This document shows, piece after piece, positions 24,307 through 33,193 of a stretch of 64,000 bases of DNA (within the stretch, counting starts at the first letter, position 1; each line of letters begins with the position of its first letter). The position numbers and the translations under genes were made by a program. The notes below the pieces were generated by a model. That model did not search any database, had not been told where the DNA came from, and saw only the letters and a list, made by a program, of their open reading frames with translations. The stretch is taken from positions 1 through 64,000 of the forward strand of contig DASYTI010000035.1 in assembly GCA_036002485.1 (NCBI GenBank). Reading direction: 5' to 3'. This DNA comes from Candidatus Methylomirabilota bacterium (GTDB taxonomy: Bacteria > Methylomirabilota > Methylomirabilia > Rokubacteriales > CSP1-6).

Positions 24307-26721
24307 CTAGCAGTCTAACGCGTTACTGTCTCGTGGAGGAGGGCTGGGGCCCGAGATGTCGTCCAGGACCTGGCGCACCGTCCGCACCAGCGTCTCCGGC
24401 GCGAAGGGCTTGGCCAGGAAGGCGAGCTCCTGATGCAGAATGCCATGCTGGCTGAGGGCATCGTCGGTATAGCCGGACACGTAGAGGACCCGGGTGTGTG
24501 GACGGATGGCCAGCAATCGCTCGGCGAGCTCTCGGCCGTTCATGCCGGGCATCACGACGTCGGTGACCATGAGGTCGATGCGGCCGCTCTCCGCCCCCGC
24601 GATCCGAAGGGCGTCCTCGCCGTCGCGCGCTTCGAGCACCGTGTAGCCATAGAGCGCGAGACTTTCCTTAGCCACGGCGCGGACGTCGTCCTCGTCCTCG
24701 ACGAGGAGCAGCGTTTCCGTACCGCGCAGTGAGTGAGGCGACGGTCGGGGCCGGGAGGCCGCCTCCGACGTCATGTCCACGCGGGGAAGATAGATCGTGA
24801 AGGTGCATCCAGACCCCAGCACGCTCTCCACGGTGATGTGCCCGGAGTGCTGTTTCACGATCCCGTAGACCGTCGAGAGGCCGAGCCCGGTTCCTTTGCC
24901 CACCTCCTTCGTGGTGAAGAAGGGTTCGAAGGCCTGCGCCTGCACGTCCTGGCTCATGCCCGTGCCCTCGTCACGCACGAGGAGCGCGACATATGGTCCC
25001 GCCTGGGTCCCCGGGTGCTGCCCGACGAAGGCCGCGTCCAGATCGACATCGGCCGTCTCGATGGCGACCCTCCCGCCGCCCGGCATGGCGTCCCGGGAAT
25101 TGATGACGAGATTCGTGACCACCTGCTCGAGGCTCGCTCGATCGGCCTTCACCCGCCCCCGGGAGGCCGGAACCACCACGAGGTTGATGTCCTCGCCGAT
25201 GAGGCGGCGCAGCAGCGGGGCCAGCTCGCTCACCACCGTGGTCAGGTCGAGCACGCGCGGCTGGAGCACCTGCTTGCGGCTGAAGGCCAGGAGCTGCTGG
25301 GTCAGCTCGGTGGCCCGCTCGGCCGTCTTTCTGATCTGCTCGATGCTTGCCTGGACGGGATCGCGAGGGCTGAGGCGCTGGAGCAAGAGATCGCTCCGCC
25401 CGCGGATGACGGTGAGGAGATTGTTGAAATCGTGGGCGATGCCTCCGGCCAGACGGCCGATCGCCTCCATCTTCTGGCTCTGTCGAAGCTGGGCTTCGCT
25501 GTGGCGCAACGCCTCTTCCGAGCGGCTCCGCGAGATCGCGATGCCCGCGATGTGGGTGGCCCGTTCGACGATGAGACGGTGGGCGTCGTCCGGGCTCCGC
25601 GGCTCCCGGTAGTACATGGCGAGGGTGCCGAGGACACTGCCGTCGGAGGCCAGGATGGGCGTCGACCAGCAGGCTCGGAGATTGTGCCGGAGGGCGAGGT
25701 CGCGAAACCCGACCCAGAGCGGATCCGTGGCGATGTCGGTCACCACGACGGCTTCCTTCCGGTAGGCCGCCGTTCCGCAGGAGCCGCCCCTCGGCCCGAT
25801 GGCGATGCCGTCGATGGCCATGACGTACTCTTCCGGGAGACTGGGGGCCGCCCCGTGACGAAGATGCACGCCATCCGGATCGAGCAGGAGGACCGAGCAC
25901 AGCATGCCATCGGTCTGGGTCTCCACGATCCCGCAGAGGGTGGCGAGCACTTTCGGCAGCTCGATCCCCGCCGCGATCATCTCGAGCAGCTGCCGCTCTC
26001 CCGCCAGGATCGCCTCGGTCCGCTTCCGCTCGCTGAGGTCACGAATGTATCCCGTGAACACGGGGGGCGAGTCCAGGCCGATGCGGGTGACGGCCAGCTC
26101 GACGGGGAACTCGGTGCCGTCGGCCCGCATGGCGGTCAGCTCGATTCGCTTGCCGATGACCGGCCCCTCTCCCGTGGCCATGTAGTGGGCCAGGCCCTGA
26201 CGGTGGCGGGCCCGCAATGACGGCGGCACGATCAGCTCACCGAGCTCCCGGCCCAGCGCCTCGCTCCGCGAGTACCCGAAGGTCCGCTCGGCCGCCGGAT
26301 TGAACTGGAGGATCTTGCCCGCATGATCCATGGTGATCACGCAATCGAGGGCGGTCTCCAGGATCGCCTTCATACGAGCGTCGCTCTCGCGACGGTCCTG
26401 AAGCAGATCCCAGAAGAATCGCAGGCTGCCCGCGCCGATGACCTCGACACCCGGAGGTCGGGTACGAAGAAGATCGTTCAGGACCTCGGGGTGTCCGGTG
26501 ACCTCGAGCACGAGGTTGACGGGATGGGAGAAGACCTCGAGGTGATGCGCGTTCGTGGGGATCCCGAGCGCCCGGGCGTGGGCGAGGGCCGGGGCGTCGG
26601 GACGAGAGTCGATGACGATGGCCACGCGCGCGGCCGGCCACTCCAGCAGCAGATCGAGGAGCGCCGACCCGCCCTGTCCACCGCCAACGAGACCAATGGT
26701 CAGACGAGAAGCTGCGGACAT
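24307..26721 (-). CDS. Hybrid histidine kinase with N-terminal Rossmann-like, PAS, GAF and receiver domains
   Basis: An 804-residue cytoplasmic sensor. Residues 1-110 look like a dinucleotide-binding fold (TIGLVGGGQGGSALLDLL, then IVIDSR and VNLVLEVTGHP). A PAS domain follows (about 115-240, ILQFNPAAERTFGYSRSEALG), then GAF (about 245-400). The kinase core has GGIAHDFNNLLTVI with His430 as phosphoacceptor, an N box (NLVINSRDAMPGGG) and GKGTGLGLSTVYG. A receiver closes the protein (LLVEDEDDV, TDVVMPGMNG, FLAKPF). There is no membrane segment. GGAGG precedes ATG 26721; the longer frame upstream is non-coding in style. No output regulator gene is adjacent. Confidence 0.9.
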   Translation of the reverse strand: MSAASRLTIGLVGGGQGGSALLDLLLEWPAARVAIVIDSRPDAPALAHARALGIPTNAHHLEVFSHPVNLVLEVTGHPEVLNDLLRTRPPGVEVIGAGSLRFFWDLLQDRRESDARMKAILETALDCVITMDHAGKILQFNPAAERTFGYSRSEALGRELGELIVPPSLRARHRQGLAHYMATGEGPVIGKRIELTAMRADGTEFPVELAVTRIGLDSPPVFTGYIRDLSERKRTEAILAGERQLLEMIAAGIELPKVLATLCGIVETQTDGMLCSVLLLDPDGVHLRHGAAPSLPEEYVMAIDGIAIGPRGGSCGTAAYRKEAVVVTDIATDPLWVGFRDLALRHNLRACWSTPILASDGSVLGTLAMYYREPRSPDDAHRLIVERATHIAGIAISRSRSEEALRHSEAQLRQSQKMEAIGRLAGGIAHDFNNLLTVIRGRSDLLLQRLSPRDPVQASIEQIRKTAERATELTQQLLAFSRKQVLQPRVLDLTTVVSELAPLLRRLIGEDINLVVVPASRGRVKADRASLEQVVTNLVINSRDAMPGGGRVAIETADVDLDAAFVGQHPGTQAGPYVALLVRDEGTGMSQDVQAQAFEPFFTTKEVGKGTGLGLSTVYGIVKQHSGHITVESVLGSGCTFTIYLPRVDMTSEAASRPRPSPHSLRGTETLLLVEDEDDVRAVAKESLALYGYTVLEARDGEDALRIAGAESGRIDLMVTDVVMPGMNGRELAERLLAIRPHTRVLYVSGYTDDALSQHGILHQELAFLAKPFAPETLVRTVRQVLDDISGPSPPPRDSNALDC

Positions 26722-26881
26722 CTCCCCAACCTCCAGGCTCCGTTGCCAGGTCTGGTAGCGCTCGATTCGCTTCGAGTATAGCCCCCAGGCTGAGATACCC
26801 AAGGGTTTCCCCTTCGCGCTCGCCCATGCCGCCCAAGTCCCCGTCGACCCAATCTTCTTTGACGATGGTATATTTCCCCCC

Positions 26882-27121
26882 ATGGCACTCGAGGAGGCGC
26901 TCGAGTTTCTGGAGGCGGGGGCCTGGCAGAAGGCCCACGAGATCGTCCAGGCCGAGAAGTCCACCCTGGCGGCGTGGCTGCACGGCATCGTCCACACCCT
27001 CGAGGGCGATCTGGACAATGCGCGCTACTGGTATCGGAAGGCCGACCGCGCGTTTCCCGGCCCTCAAGCTGTACAGCAGGAGATCGCCGCGGCCCGGCGG
27101 CAGCTGGGCGGCGCCGCCTGA
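26882..27121 (+). CDS. Small TPR-like conserved protein
   Basis: A 79-residue helical protein: ALEEALEFLEAGAWQKAHEIVQ and WLHGIVHTLEGDLDNARYWYRKADRAFPG look like one and a half tetratricopeptide-like hairpins, so it may bind another protein. The ATG is immediately preceded by a pyrimidine run without a good ribosome site, so translation may be leaderless or weak. It is divergent from the kinase gene (160-base gap, containing a TATATT box-like sequence) and is followed by the ABM gene 20 bases on. Confidence 0.65.
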   Translation: MALEEALEFLEAGAWQKAHEIVQAEKSTLAAWLHGIVHTLEGDLDNARYWYRKADRAFPGPQAVQQEIAAARRQLGGAA

Positions 27122-27141
27122 TCATTCCCTAAGGAGACCCT

Positions 27142-27459
27142 ATGCTCGCGATCTGGGTGAAGGTGCGCGTCAAGCCGGCGGAGCGTCAGCGCTTCCTCAA
27201 GGCCATCGAACACGACGCGCTCGGATCGGAAAAGGACGAGCCCGGCTGCCTGCGCTTCAATGTGCTCCAGGACGCGCAGGACGAGAACGTCTACTACTTC
27301 TACGAGGTCTACAAGGACGAGGCGGCCCTGGAGGCGCATCGCAAGGCTCCGCACTATGCCGTGTGGCGCGCGGCGGCGGATTCGCTGGACGGCCCCACCG
27401 AGCCCATCCGCTGCCAGACCGTCTTTCCGGCGGAGCGCGGGTACTGGGGCAAGCCATAG
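27142..27459 (+). CDS. Antibiotic biosynthesis monooxygenase (ABM) domain protein
   Basis: A 105-residue ferredoxin-like alpha+beta barrel protein of the YgiN/ABM family. AIWVKVRVKPAERQRFLKAI, EPGCLRFNVLQDAQDENVYYFYEVYKDEAALEAHRKAPHY and the closing VWRAAAD segment are all classic. Such dimeric proteins act as cofactor-free quinol monooxygenases or bind small aromatics or haem breakdown products. AAGGAGACCCT gives a clear ribosome site. It appears to be in a co-directional run with the TPR-like gene and lgt. Confidence 0.9.
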   Translation: MLAIWVKVRVKPAERQRFLKAIEHDALGSEKDEPGCLRFNVLQDAQDENVYYFYEVYKDEAALEAHRKAPHYAVWRAAADSLDGPTEPIRCQTVFPAERGYWGKP

Positions 27460-27500
27460 CCCTGAACGAGGTCGACCGCTCGCGCAGGTAAGCGGAGGGC

Positions 27501-28292
27501 ATGTTCAGGTCTCCCGGCCCCATCGCCTTTCACCTGGGTCCGCTGGCCATCCGGTGGTACGGCATCCTCACCGCGGCGTCCATCGCGCTGGGCCTCTGGC
27601 TCGCCGACCGCCAGGCCCGGGCCGAAGATCTTCCCGGGGAGGAGATCTCTCGCTGCGCGTGGTGGGCCGTGGTGACCGGGTACATCGGCGCGCGGCTCTA
27701 CGAGGTTGCCTTCAACTGGGACTACTACGGCCGACACCTGGAGAAGATCCCCGCCGTGTGGGAGGGCGGCCTCGCCATTCACGGCGGCTTCATCGTGGGA
27801 GGCCTCGTGGGGGCCGGGCTCGCCGCGCGACGTGGCCTGCCCGTGCTCCGCTGCCTGGATATCGCGGCGCCCAGCCTGGCCATCGCCCAGGCCATCGGGC
27901 GCTGGGGCAACTTCTTCAACGAGGAAGCCTTTGGACGGCCCACGGATTTGCCGTGGCGACTCTACATCTCGCCTCCGCATCGGCCGCCCGAGTACGCCGC
28001 CGCGGAGTTCTTCCATCCGACCTTCCTCTACGAATCGCTCTGGGACCTCGCCCTCTTCGTGGTCCTGATCTGGTGGCTCCGTCCGAGATATGGGAGGCGG
28101 CCGGGCGTCTTGTTCTTCGCGTATATCGGCCTGTACTCGGTGGGCCGTTTCGCCATCGAAGCCTTGCGGCTGGATAGCTTCTTCGTGGCGGGATTCCGTG
28201 TGGCCCAGCTGGCGAGTCTGGTCGGCCTCGCCTTCGCCATGGGCGGGCTCGTGTGGGTGTTCCGCCAGGCTCCGGTCCCGGGGAAGCAGTGA
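27501..28292 (+). CDS. lgt: Prolipoprotein diacylglyceryl transferase
   Basis: A 263-residue polytopic inner-membrane enzyme that moves diacylglyceryl from phosphatidylglycerol onto the lipobox cysteine of prolipoproteins. IAFHLGPLAIRWYGI opens the protein, GGLAIHGGFIVGG holds the essential His-Gly-Gly, and GRWGNFFNEEAFGRPTDLPW is the Lgt signature; YFHPTFLYESLWD-like FHPTFLYESLWDL follows. Length is normal for the family. Its TGA overlaps the GTG of the following SDR. Confidence 0.95.
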   Translation: MFRSPGPIAFHLGPLAIRWYGILTAASIALGLWLADRQARAEDLPGEEISRCAWWAVVTGYIGARLYEVAFNWDYYGRHLEKIPAVWEGGLAIHGGFIVGGLVGAGLAARRGLPVLRCLDIAAPSLAIAQAIGRWGNFFNEEAFGRPTDLPWRLYISPPHRPPEYAAAEFFHPTFLYESLWDLALFVVLIWWLRPRYGRRPGVLFFAYIGLYSVGRFAIEALRLDSFFVAGFRVAQLASLVGLAFAMGGLVWVFRQAPVPGKQ

Positions 28293-29032
28293 TCGATCTC
28301 GGCGGCAAGGTTGCCCTCGTGACCGGCGCCTCGCGCGGGATCGGCCGGGCCTGTGCCATCCGGCTGGGCGCCCTGGGGGCTACCGTTGTCGTGAACTACC
28401 ACACGAGCGCGGGGGCGGCGGCCGAAGTCGTCGCCGCGATCGAGAAGGGTGGGGGCCGCGCGCTGGCCGTGCAAGGCGATGTGAGCCGCTTCGAAACCGC
28501 CCTCGAGGTGGTGAAGACGGCCACGGCGGCGCGCGGGCGGCTCGATGTCCTGGTGAACAATGCCGGCACCACGCGCGATGGCCTGCTCGTCTCCATGAAG
28601 GAGGAGGAGTTCGACTTCGTGATCGCGCAGAATCTCAAGAGCGTCTTCAACTGCAGCAAGGCGGCCGTCCGCCAGATGATCAGGCAGCGCTACGGCCGCA
28701 TCGTCAACCTCACCTCGGTGGTGGGCCTGATCGGCGGCGCGGGACAGACGAACTATTCCGCGGCCAAGGCCGGGATCATCGGATTCACCAAGGCCATGGC
28801 CAAGGAGTACGGCGCCAAGAATATCGCCGTGAACGCCGTGGCCCCCGGCTATGTGCCGACCGATCTGACGGCGGGGCTGCCGGAGGAGGTGAGAGAGCGC
28901 ATCGTGGGCCTGACCGCGTATGGTCGGATGGGAACCGCGGAGGAGGTGGCGAGCGTGGTCGCGTTTCTCGCCTCCGACGCGGCGAGCTACGTCACCGGCC
29001 AGATCATCGCGGTGGACGGAGGCTTGACGTAA
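28289..29032 (+). CDS. 3-oxoacyl-ACP reductase-like SDR
   Basis: A 247-residue short-chain dehydrogenase close to FabG. It has VALVTGASRGIGRACAIRL for NADP(H), NNAGTTRDGLLVSMKEEEFD, and the catalytic Ser, Tyr and Lys in LTSVVGLIGGAGQTNYSAAKAG, with AKNIAVNAVAPGYVPTDLT after it. It could serve fatty acid synthesis or reduce another acyl-CoA or beta-keto substrate. GTG 28289 overlaps the lgt stop as GTGA and gives the canonical N-terminus VIDLGGKVALVTG; the longer ATG start lies within lgt. Confidence 0.9.
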   Translation: MIDLGGKVALVTGASRGIGRACAIRLGALGATVVVNYHTSAGAAAEVVAAIEKGGGRALAVQGDVSRFETALEVVKTATAARGRLDVLVNNAGTTRDGLLVSMKEEEFDFVIAQNLKSVFNCSKAAVRQMIRQRYGRIVNLTSVVGLIGGAGQTNYSAAKAGIIGFTKAMAKEYGAKNIAVNAVAPGYVPTDLTAGLPEEVRERIVGLTAYGRMGTAEEVASVVAFLASDAASYVTGQIIAVDGGLT

Positions 29033-29100
29033 GTCACGCCCTGACCCTGTGGTATGAATGGACCGCATCAACCGGTCGCCACTCTCACCAGGAGGGGCCC

Positions 29101-29406
29101 ATGATCGCCGACCGCTACAGCAAGGCCGTGCTGACCGTCATCGCCGCGGCGCTCATCGCGATCGCCGCGCGCCCCTGGCTGCCCGAGGTGGGATGGTCTG
29201 CCCTGCTTCGCCCTCAGCCGGCGGTGGCGCAGACCCCCTTGCCGAGGTACGAGGTGGTGGTGCCGAAGGCCTGGGGCAAGTTCATCGGTTTCAGCAATAA
29301 CAACCTCCTGCTGGAGGCGCCGGATCGCACCTTGCGGGTCGTCGACGTCGAGGGGAAGGCCCCGGAGTTCCCCAAGATCAAGATGCTGATCCGCTGGGGA
29401 GACTAG
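29101..29406 (+). CDS. Hypothetical exported or membrane-anchored protein
   Basis: A 101-residue protein with N-terminal hydrophobic helix AVLTVIAAALIAIAARPWL, then a proline-rich linker ending PAVAQTP, which could be cleaved, and a short beta-type domain (RYEVVVPKAWGKFIGFSNNNLLLEAPDRTLRVVDVEG). AGGAGGGGCCC gives a clear ribosome site. It stands between the SDR and an acyltransferase gene. No family is recognised; the globular part may be a small beta-sandwich outside the cytoplasm. Confidence 0.7.
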   Translation: MIADRYSKAVLTVIAAALIAIAARPWLPEVGWSALLRPQPAVAQTPLPRYEVVVPKAWGKFIGFSNNNLLLEAPDRTLRVVDVEGKAPEFPKIKMLIRWGD

Positions 29407-29427
29407 CGCCACGGCCGGCGAGCCCGT

Positions 29428-30336
29428 GTGCCCGCCTCGCTGACCCGCGTCGACCGTCCGGCCCCCCGGCCGCGGTGGTACTCGCACGCCTATAACCGGG
29501 CGGATCTGTACCGGCTCGCGGCGGGGCTCGGCTGGCTGCCCCGCCCCATCCGACTCACGCTGGCGCGCCAGCTCGGACGGCTTGCCCCACGCCTCATGCC
29601 GCGGGAGCGGATCGCCATCGAAAAGACCCTGGCCCGCGTGACGGGCGCCACGGGATCCCGGCTGGCGTCATTGACGCTCCGGACCTTCACGGATTTCGCG
29701 ATGTGCTTCAGCGATCTGGTCTCCACGAATCGCCAACCCGTGGCACGGCTCACCGCGCATGTCCGAAAGGTCGAGGGGGTCGAGCACATGGACCGGCTCC
29801 GTGGCGGGTTCATCTCGCCGAGCGCCCATGTCGGCAACTGGGATCTGGCGGGCCGCCTCCTGGCCGGCCGCACGGCGCGGAAGACTCACGTGGTCGTGGC
29901 CGAGGAAGAGGCGCGCGAGCTTCAGCGCTGGGTCCGTCGCGACGGCGATGGAGTCCGCTTCGTTCCACGCACACGCCCGACCATCTCGCTCGAGCTGGTG
30001 GCCGCCCTCCGCCGCGGCGAGGTGGTGGCCGTGCAGGGAGACCGGGCGCTGGGCACGCGCGGGGACGCGCTGATTCCCTTCTTCGGGACGCCCGCGCCCT
30101 TCCCGCTGGGTCCATTCCTCCTCGCCGGCGCTGTCGGGGTGCCCCTGGTGCCCGCCTTCTGCCTGCTCGACCCTGATCATCGCTATCTCGTCAAGGTGGC
30201 CGAGCCCATGGAGGTGGCGCGGGGCGGAGCGGAAGACGCCGCCCGCGCCTGGGTCGCCGTCCTCGAAGAGGTCGTCCGCGCGCATCCGACCCAGTGGTTC
30301 AACTTCTTCGACATCTGGAGCCCGTGGCCGGCATGA
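29428..30336 (+). CDS. LpxL/HtrB-like lysophospholipid acyltransferase family protein
   Basis: A 302-residue acyltransferase. SAHVGNWDLAG contains the H-x4-D catalytic motif, GDRALGTRGDALIPFFG is the second conserved block, and HPTQWFNFFDIWSPW near the end matches the lipid A acyltransferase family. It may acylate lipid A or another glycolipid, or act as the acyltransferase of a small biosynthetic cluster. The start is GTG at 29428, 21 bases after the previous gene. The lack of an obvious N-terminal membrane helix is unlike E. coli LpxL. It is coupled by ATGA to a methyltransferase. Confidence 0.82.
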   Translation: MPASLTRVDRPAPRPRWYSHAYNRADLYRLAAGLGWLPRPIRLTLARQLGRLAPRLMPRERIAIEKTLARVTGATGSRLASLTLRTFTDFAMCFSDLVSTNRQPVARLTAHVRKVEGVEHMDRLRGGFISPSAHVGNWDLAGRLLAGRTARKTHVVVAEEEARELQRWVRRDGDGVRFVPRTRPTISLELVAALRRGEVVAVQGDRALGTRGDALIPFFGTPAPFPLGPFLLAGAVGVPLVPAFCLLDPDHRYLVKVAEPMEVARGGAEDAARAWVAVLEEVVRAHPTQWFNFFDIWSPWPA

Positions 30337-31562
30337 GCCAGCCCGGGGCCGCCGAGGGGCCGGTGCTCGGAGCCGGCGGAGAGAAGGAAGCGCGGGAGAC
30401 GGCGGCGCTGCTCGCGCGGCTGCTGCCCCTCGAGCTGCGACCGCTCTTCGACGTTGCGTTCGTGCGCTCCCATGTCCTCTACGAGCAGTTCGTCTACCGG
30501 CTCGTGCTCCAGGTCGTCCGGGAGACCGGGCTCGAGGACGCCATGCAGGAGGAGGGGAGGGCGGAGGACATCGCGCGCCGGGCCAAGCTCGGCGCTCAGG
30601 CGCTCGTGCCGCTGGACTGGATGCTCCGAACCCTCGCCGCCCGCGGATTGCTCGAGGCGTTGGCGGACGAAGGACAAGGCCGGTATCGCGCGCTCGGCCC
30701 TCTGCCCATGCTCGACCCCGCCTCGGTGAGAGAGGAACAGCTCCGGAGCGCGCCGACCTGGATGCCCTCGTATGTTCTGGCGGAGACCGTGGCTCGCGAC
30801 TACCCGGCGTTCCTGCGCGGCGAGACGTCCGGCGAGGACGTGCTCTTTTCCCCTCGGCGGCTCCGGCTCTGGATCGACTATTTCTCCAATGACAATGGCC
30901 TCTACGTGGTCAACAATCGCGTGGGGGCCATCGCGGCGGAGCAGTGGATGCCCGCGGCCGGCGGGACCATTCTGGAGCTGGGCGGGGGCCTGGGCAGCGG
31001 CGCCCTGGCGCTCCTGGAACACCTCGAGGCCGAAGGAAGGCTCGGCACGATCGCGGGATACCGCTTCACGGAGTTCGTGCCCGCCTTCCTCCGCCGCGGA
31101 GAACAGACGCTGCGGGCGCGCTACCCGGCGCTCTCGGCCCTGAGCGCCGCCACCCTCGACATGAACCGCCCGTTCGCGGAGCAGGGCGTGGCGCCCGCCA
31201 GCGTCTCTGTCGTCTACGCCGTCAACACCCTCCACGTGGCGCGCGATCTGGATTTCACCCTGGGCGAGATATTCCAGGCCCTCGAGCCCGGCGGCCGCCT
31301 CGTCGTCTCCGAGTGCGTGCGCCCGCGCCCGCGGCAGCCCATCGAGGCGGAGTTCGTCTTCAACCTCACCGAGACCTTCCGATCGCCTCGGTTGCATCCG
31401 CTCTACCGCCCGAGCGGCGGCTTCCTCACCCCCGAGCAGTGGAGGGGGGCCATGGAGGCGGCCGGATTCGTGGACACGCGCTTCCTGCCGGACATCCCGC
31501 GCCTCCGCGACAAGGCGCCACGCTTCGTGGTCGCCGCCGTCGGCGCGACGCGCCCCGGCTGA
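30333..31562 (+). CDS. SAM-dependent class I methyltransferase
   Basis: A 409-residue protein. The second half is a Rossmann methyltransferase with GGTILELGGGLGSGALALLEHL as the SAM-binding motif I, FTEFVPAFLRRGEQ as the motif II acidic loop, VSVVYAVNTLHVARD and a LEPGGRLVVSECVRPRP post-motif. The first 190 residues are helical with a dimerisation/winged-helix look, as in O-methyltransferases that contain an N-terminal HTH-like domain. It overlaps the acyltransferase stop by four bases. The substrate is unknown; with the SDR and acyltransferase it may modify a lipid or polyketide-like product. Confidence 0.82.
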   Translation: MSQPGAAEGPVLGAGGEKEARETAALLARLLPLELRPLFDVAFVRSHVLYEQFVYRLVLQVVRETGLEDAMQEEGRAEDIARRAKLGAQALVPLDWMLRTLAARGLLEALADEGQGRYRALGPLPMLDPASVREEQLRSAPTWMPSYVLAETVARDYPAFLRGETSGEDVLFSPRRLRLWIDYFSNDNGLYVVNNRVGAIAAEQWMPAAGGTILELGGGLGSGALALLEHLEAEGRLGTIAGYRFTEFVPAFLRRGEQTLRARYPALSALSAATLDMNRPFAEQGVAPASVSVVYAVNTLHVARDLDFTLGEIFQALEPGGRLVVSECVRPRPRQPIEAEFVFNLTETFRSPRLHPLYRPSGGFLTPEQWRGAMEAAGFVDTRFLPDIPRLRDKAPRFVVAAVGATRPG

Positions 31563-31576
31563 GGGCCTTCCTCTAG

Positions 31577-31779
31577 CCGGGACTATTCACGAGAGCGCCT
31601 ACCGCATCCTGGCCTCCCCCTCCTTGTCTACTCAGCCCTCGCCTCAGGGCTTCGCCCTTCAGCTCGAATTGCGGCCCTCTCCCCCTTCGGGGGCGAGGGA
31701 TCAAAATGAATCCCTCTCCCTCGGAGAGGGAGAGGGCTGGGTGAGGGTGGCGCTAACTCGCGAATAGCGCGGGCTAGGG
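31577..31779. repeat. Dispersed palindromic repeat, family 1 (locus e)
   Basis: CCGGGACTATTCACGA starts the element; CTCAGCCCTCGCCTC and CAGCTCGAATTGCGG, two CCCTCTCC-type hairpins and GGGATCAAAATGAATCCC follow; CGCGAATAGCGCGGGCTAGG closes it. The CaiB gene stop TAG is inside the closing end. The element fills the space between the convergent methyltransferase and CoA transferase genes. Confidence 0.8.
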
Positions 31780-32982
31780 TGCTTCGACCGCGTGAGAGGC
31801 GAGGAGGGCGCTGATGCGCTCCTCGTCGTAGCCGAGCAGACTGGCAAGGACTTCGCGCGTATGCTCGCCCACGCGATACGGAGCGGGCCGCTGCGGATGC
31901 ACGGGCTCTCCGTCAAGGTGATAGGGGCTGGCGGTGACCCGAACGCTCCCCCGCGCGCGATGGGGCAGGGTGGCGAAGAATCTCCGCTCGGCGAGATGGG
32001 GCGAGGCGATGACCTCGGAGGGGTTCAGCACGGGGGCACTGGGGATCCGCGCCTTGTCGAGAACCTCGAGAGCGGCCTCCACGCTCTCGAACCTGTTCAG
32101 CCACTGCCCGATCAGCTCTTGCAGCGCGCGCCAGTTCGTGCGGCGCCCATCCCGGGTGGCGAAGCGCGGATCCTTGGCCAGCTCCGGGCGCTCCATCACC
32201 GTGAGGAGCCTCGACCAGAGATCGGGGGCGCCCACGCTCTGCAGGGCCAGATAGCGGTCGCCGATCTTGTGGACGAGCATGCCCGGCCGAGGATTGCCGT
32301 GCTCGCCGCCTCCATTCAGCACGGACGCGAAGGTGACGCTGTCCGAGGCCACGAGCGCCTCGAGCATCGAGACATCGAGGCGGGCGCCCTGGCCCGTGCG
32401 CGTGCGGCGAAGGAGCGCGCCCAGGATGGCGGTGGCCGCGTGGGTGGCCGCGAGCATGTCGGCGGCCTGGAGGTTCGAGGACCGCGGATTCGCCTCGTCT
32501 CCTTGCTCGAGATGCATGAGTCCGGAGATGGCATTGGTGATGTGCGCGAAGGCGGGGCGAAGCCGCCACGGCCCGCTCTGGCCGAATCCCGAGATCGAGC
32601 AATAGACGATGTCGGGCTTGACCTCGCGGATGGCCGGGTAGTCGCAGCCGAGGCGGGCGGCCACCCCGGGCGTGAAGTTCTCGATGAAGACATCGGCGTG
32701 GCGGGCGATATCGACGACCACGGGGCGCCCCTCGGGGTTGGAGAGGTCCACCGACACGCTTTCCTTGCCGGCATTGACGCGGGCGAAATAGGTGCTCTGG
32801 TCCCCGCGGCCGGGCTCGAGCTGATACACGTTGTGACGCGTCTCGTCACCATCGCCCGGCCGCTCGATCTTGATGACCCGCGCTCCCATGTCGGCGAGCA
32901 GCCGCGTGCAGTACGGGCCGGCCAGCACGCGGGTGAGATCCAGCACCACCAATCCCGCCAGCGGGAGCGAATCCGTGTTCAT
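31774..32982 (-). CDS. CaiB/BaiF family CoA transferase
   Basis: A 402-residue class III CoA transferase. GLVVLDLTRVLAGPYCTRLLADMGARVIKIERPGDGDETR is the family start, VDLSNPEGRPVV and VFIENFTPGVAARLG follow, and YCSISGFGQSGP is diagnostic. The aspartate that forms the glutamyl/aspartyl-CoA ester in this family lies in the middle region near DMLAATHAATAIL. It moves CoA between carboxylic acids, probably in degradation of an organic acid. There are no partner genes; the start follows a stretch ending in repeat family 2 copy B. Confidence 0.9.
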   Translation of the reverse strand: MNTDSLPLAGLVVLDLTRVLAGPYCTRLLADMGARVIKIERPGDGDETRHNVYQLEPGRGDQSTYFARVNAGKESVSVDLSNPEGRPVVVDIARHADVFIENFTPGVAARLGCDYPAIREVKPDIVYCSISGFGQSGPWRLRPAFAHITNAISGLMHLEQGDEANPRSSNLQAADMLAATHAATAILGALLRRTRTGQGARLDVSMLEALVASDSVTFASVLNGGGEHGNPRPGMLVHKIGDRYLALQSVGAPDLWSRLLTVMERPELAKDPRFATRDGRRTNWRALQELIGQWLNRFESVEAALEVLDKARIPSAPVLNPSEVIASPHLAERRFFATLPHRARGSVRVTASPYHLDGEPVHPQRPAPYRVGEHTREVLASLLGYDEERISALLASHAVEAP

Positions 32983-33063
32983 CGCTACCTCACGCCACAC
33001 TTGAGAGGAACGACCATGTGGTGCCTTGTTTCTTCCGAATTCAACAACCGGGCCAGTTGCCCA

Positions 33064-33190
33064 TTCGGCGGCTCAAAAAGGCCCAGATGCGAGGCGGCGC
33101 CCGAAGGTCGCAGGTGAGGCGTACTCTCTGTACGTTGAACCTGCGGCCGAGGGCGCCAACGAAGCAGATGGGCCTTTTTCAGCCGCCGAA
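33064..33190. repeat. MITE-like palindromic repeat, family 2 (copy B)
   Basis: The short form of the element, 127 bases: TTCGGCGGCTCAAAAAGGCC at one end and GGCCTTTTTCAGCCGCCGAA at the other are inverse copies differing at one base; inside are CAGATGCGAGGCGGCGCCCG and CGAGGGCGCCAACGAAGCAG arms and a CTGTACGTTGAACC loop region. It begins three bases from the stop of the downstream-facing SDR gene. Confidence 0.8.
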
Positions 33191-33193
33191 CCT

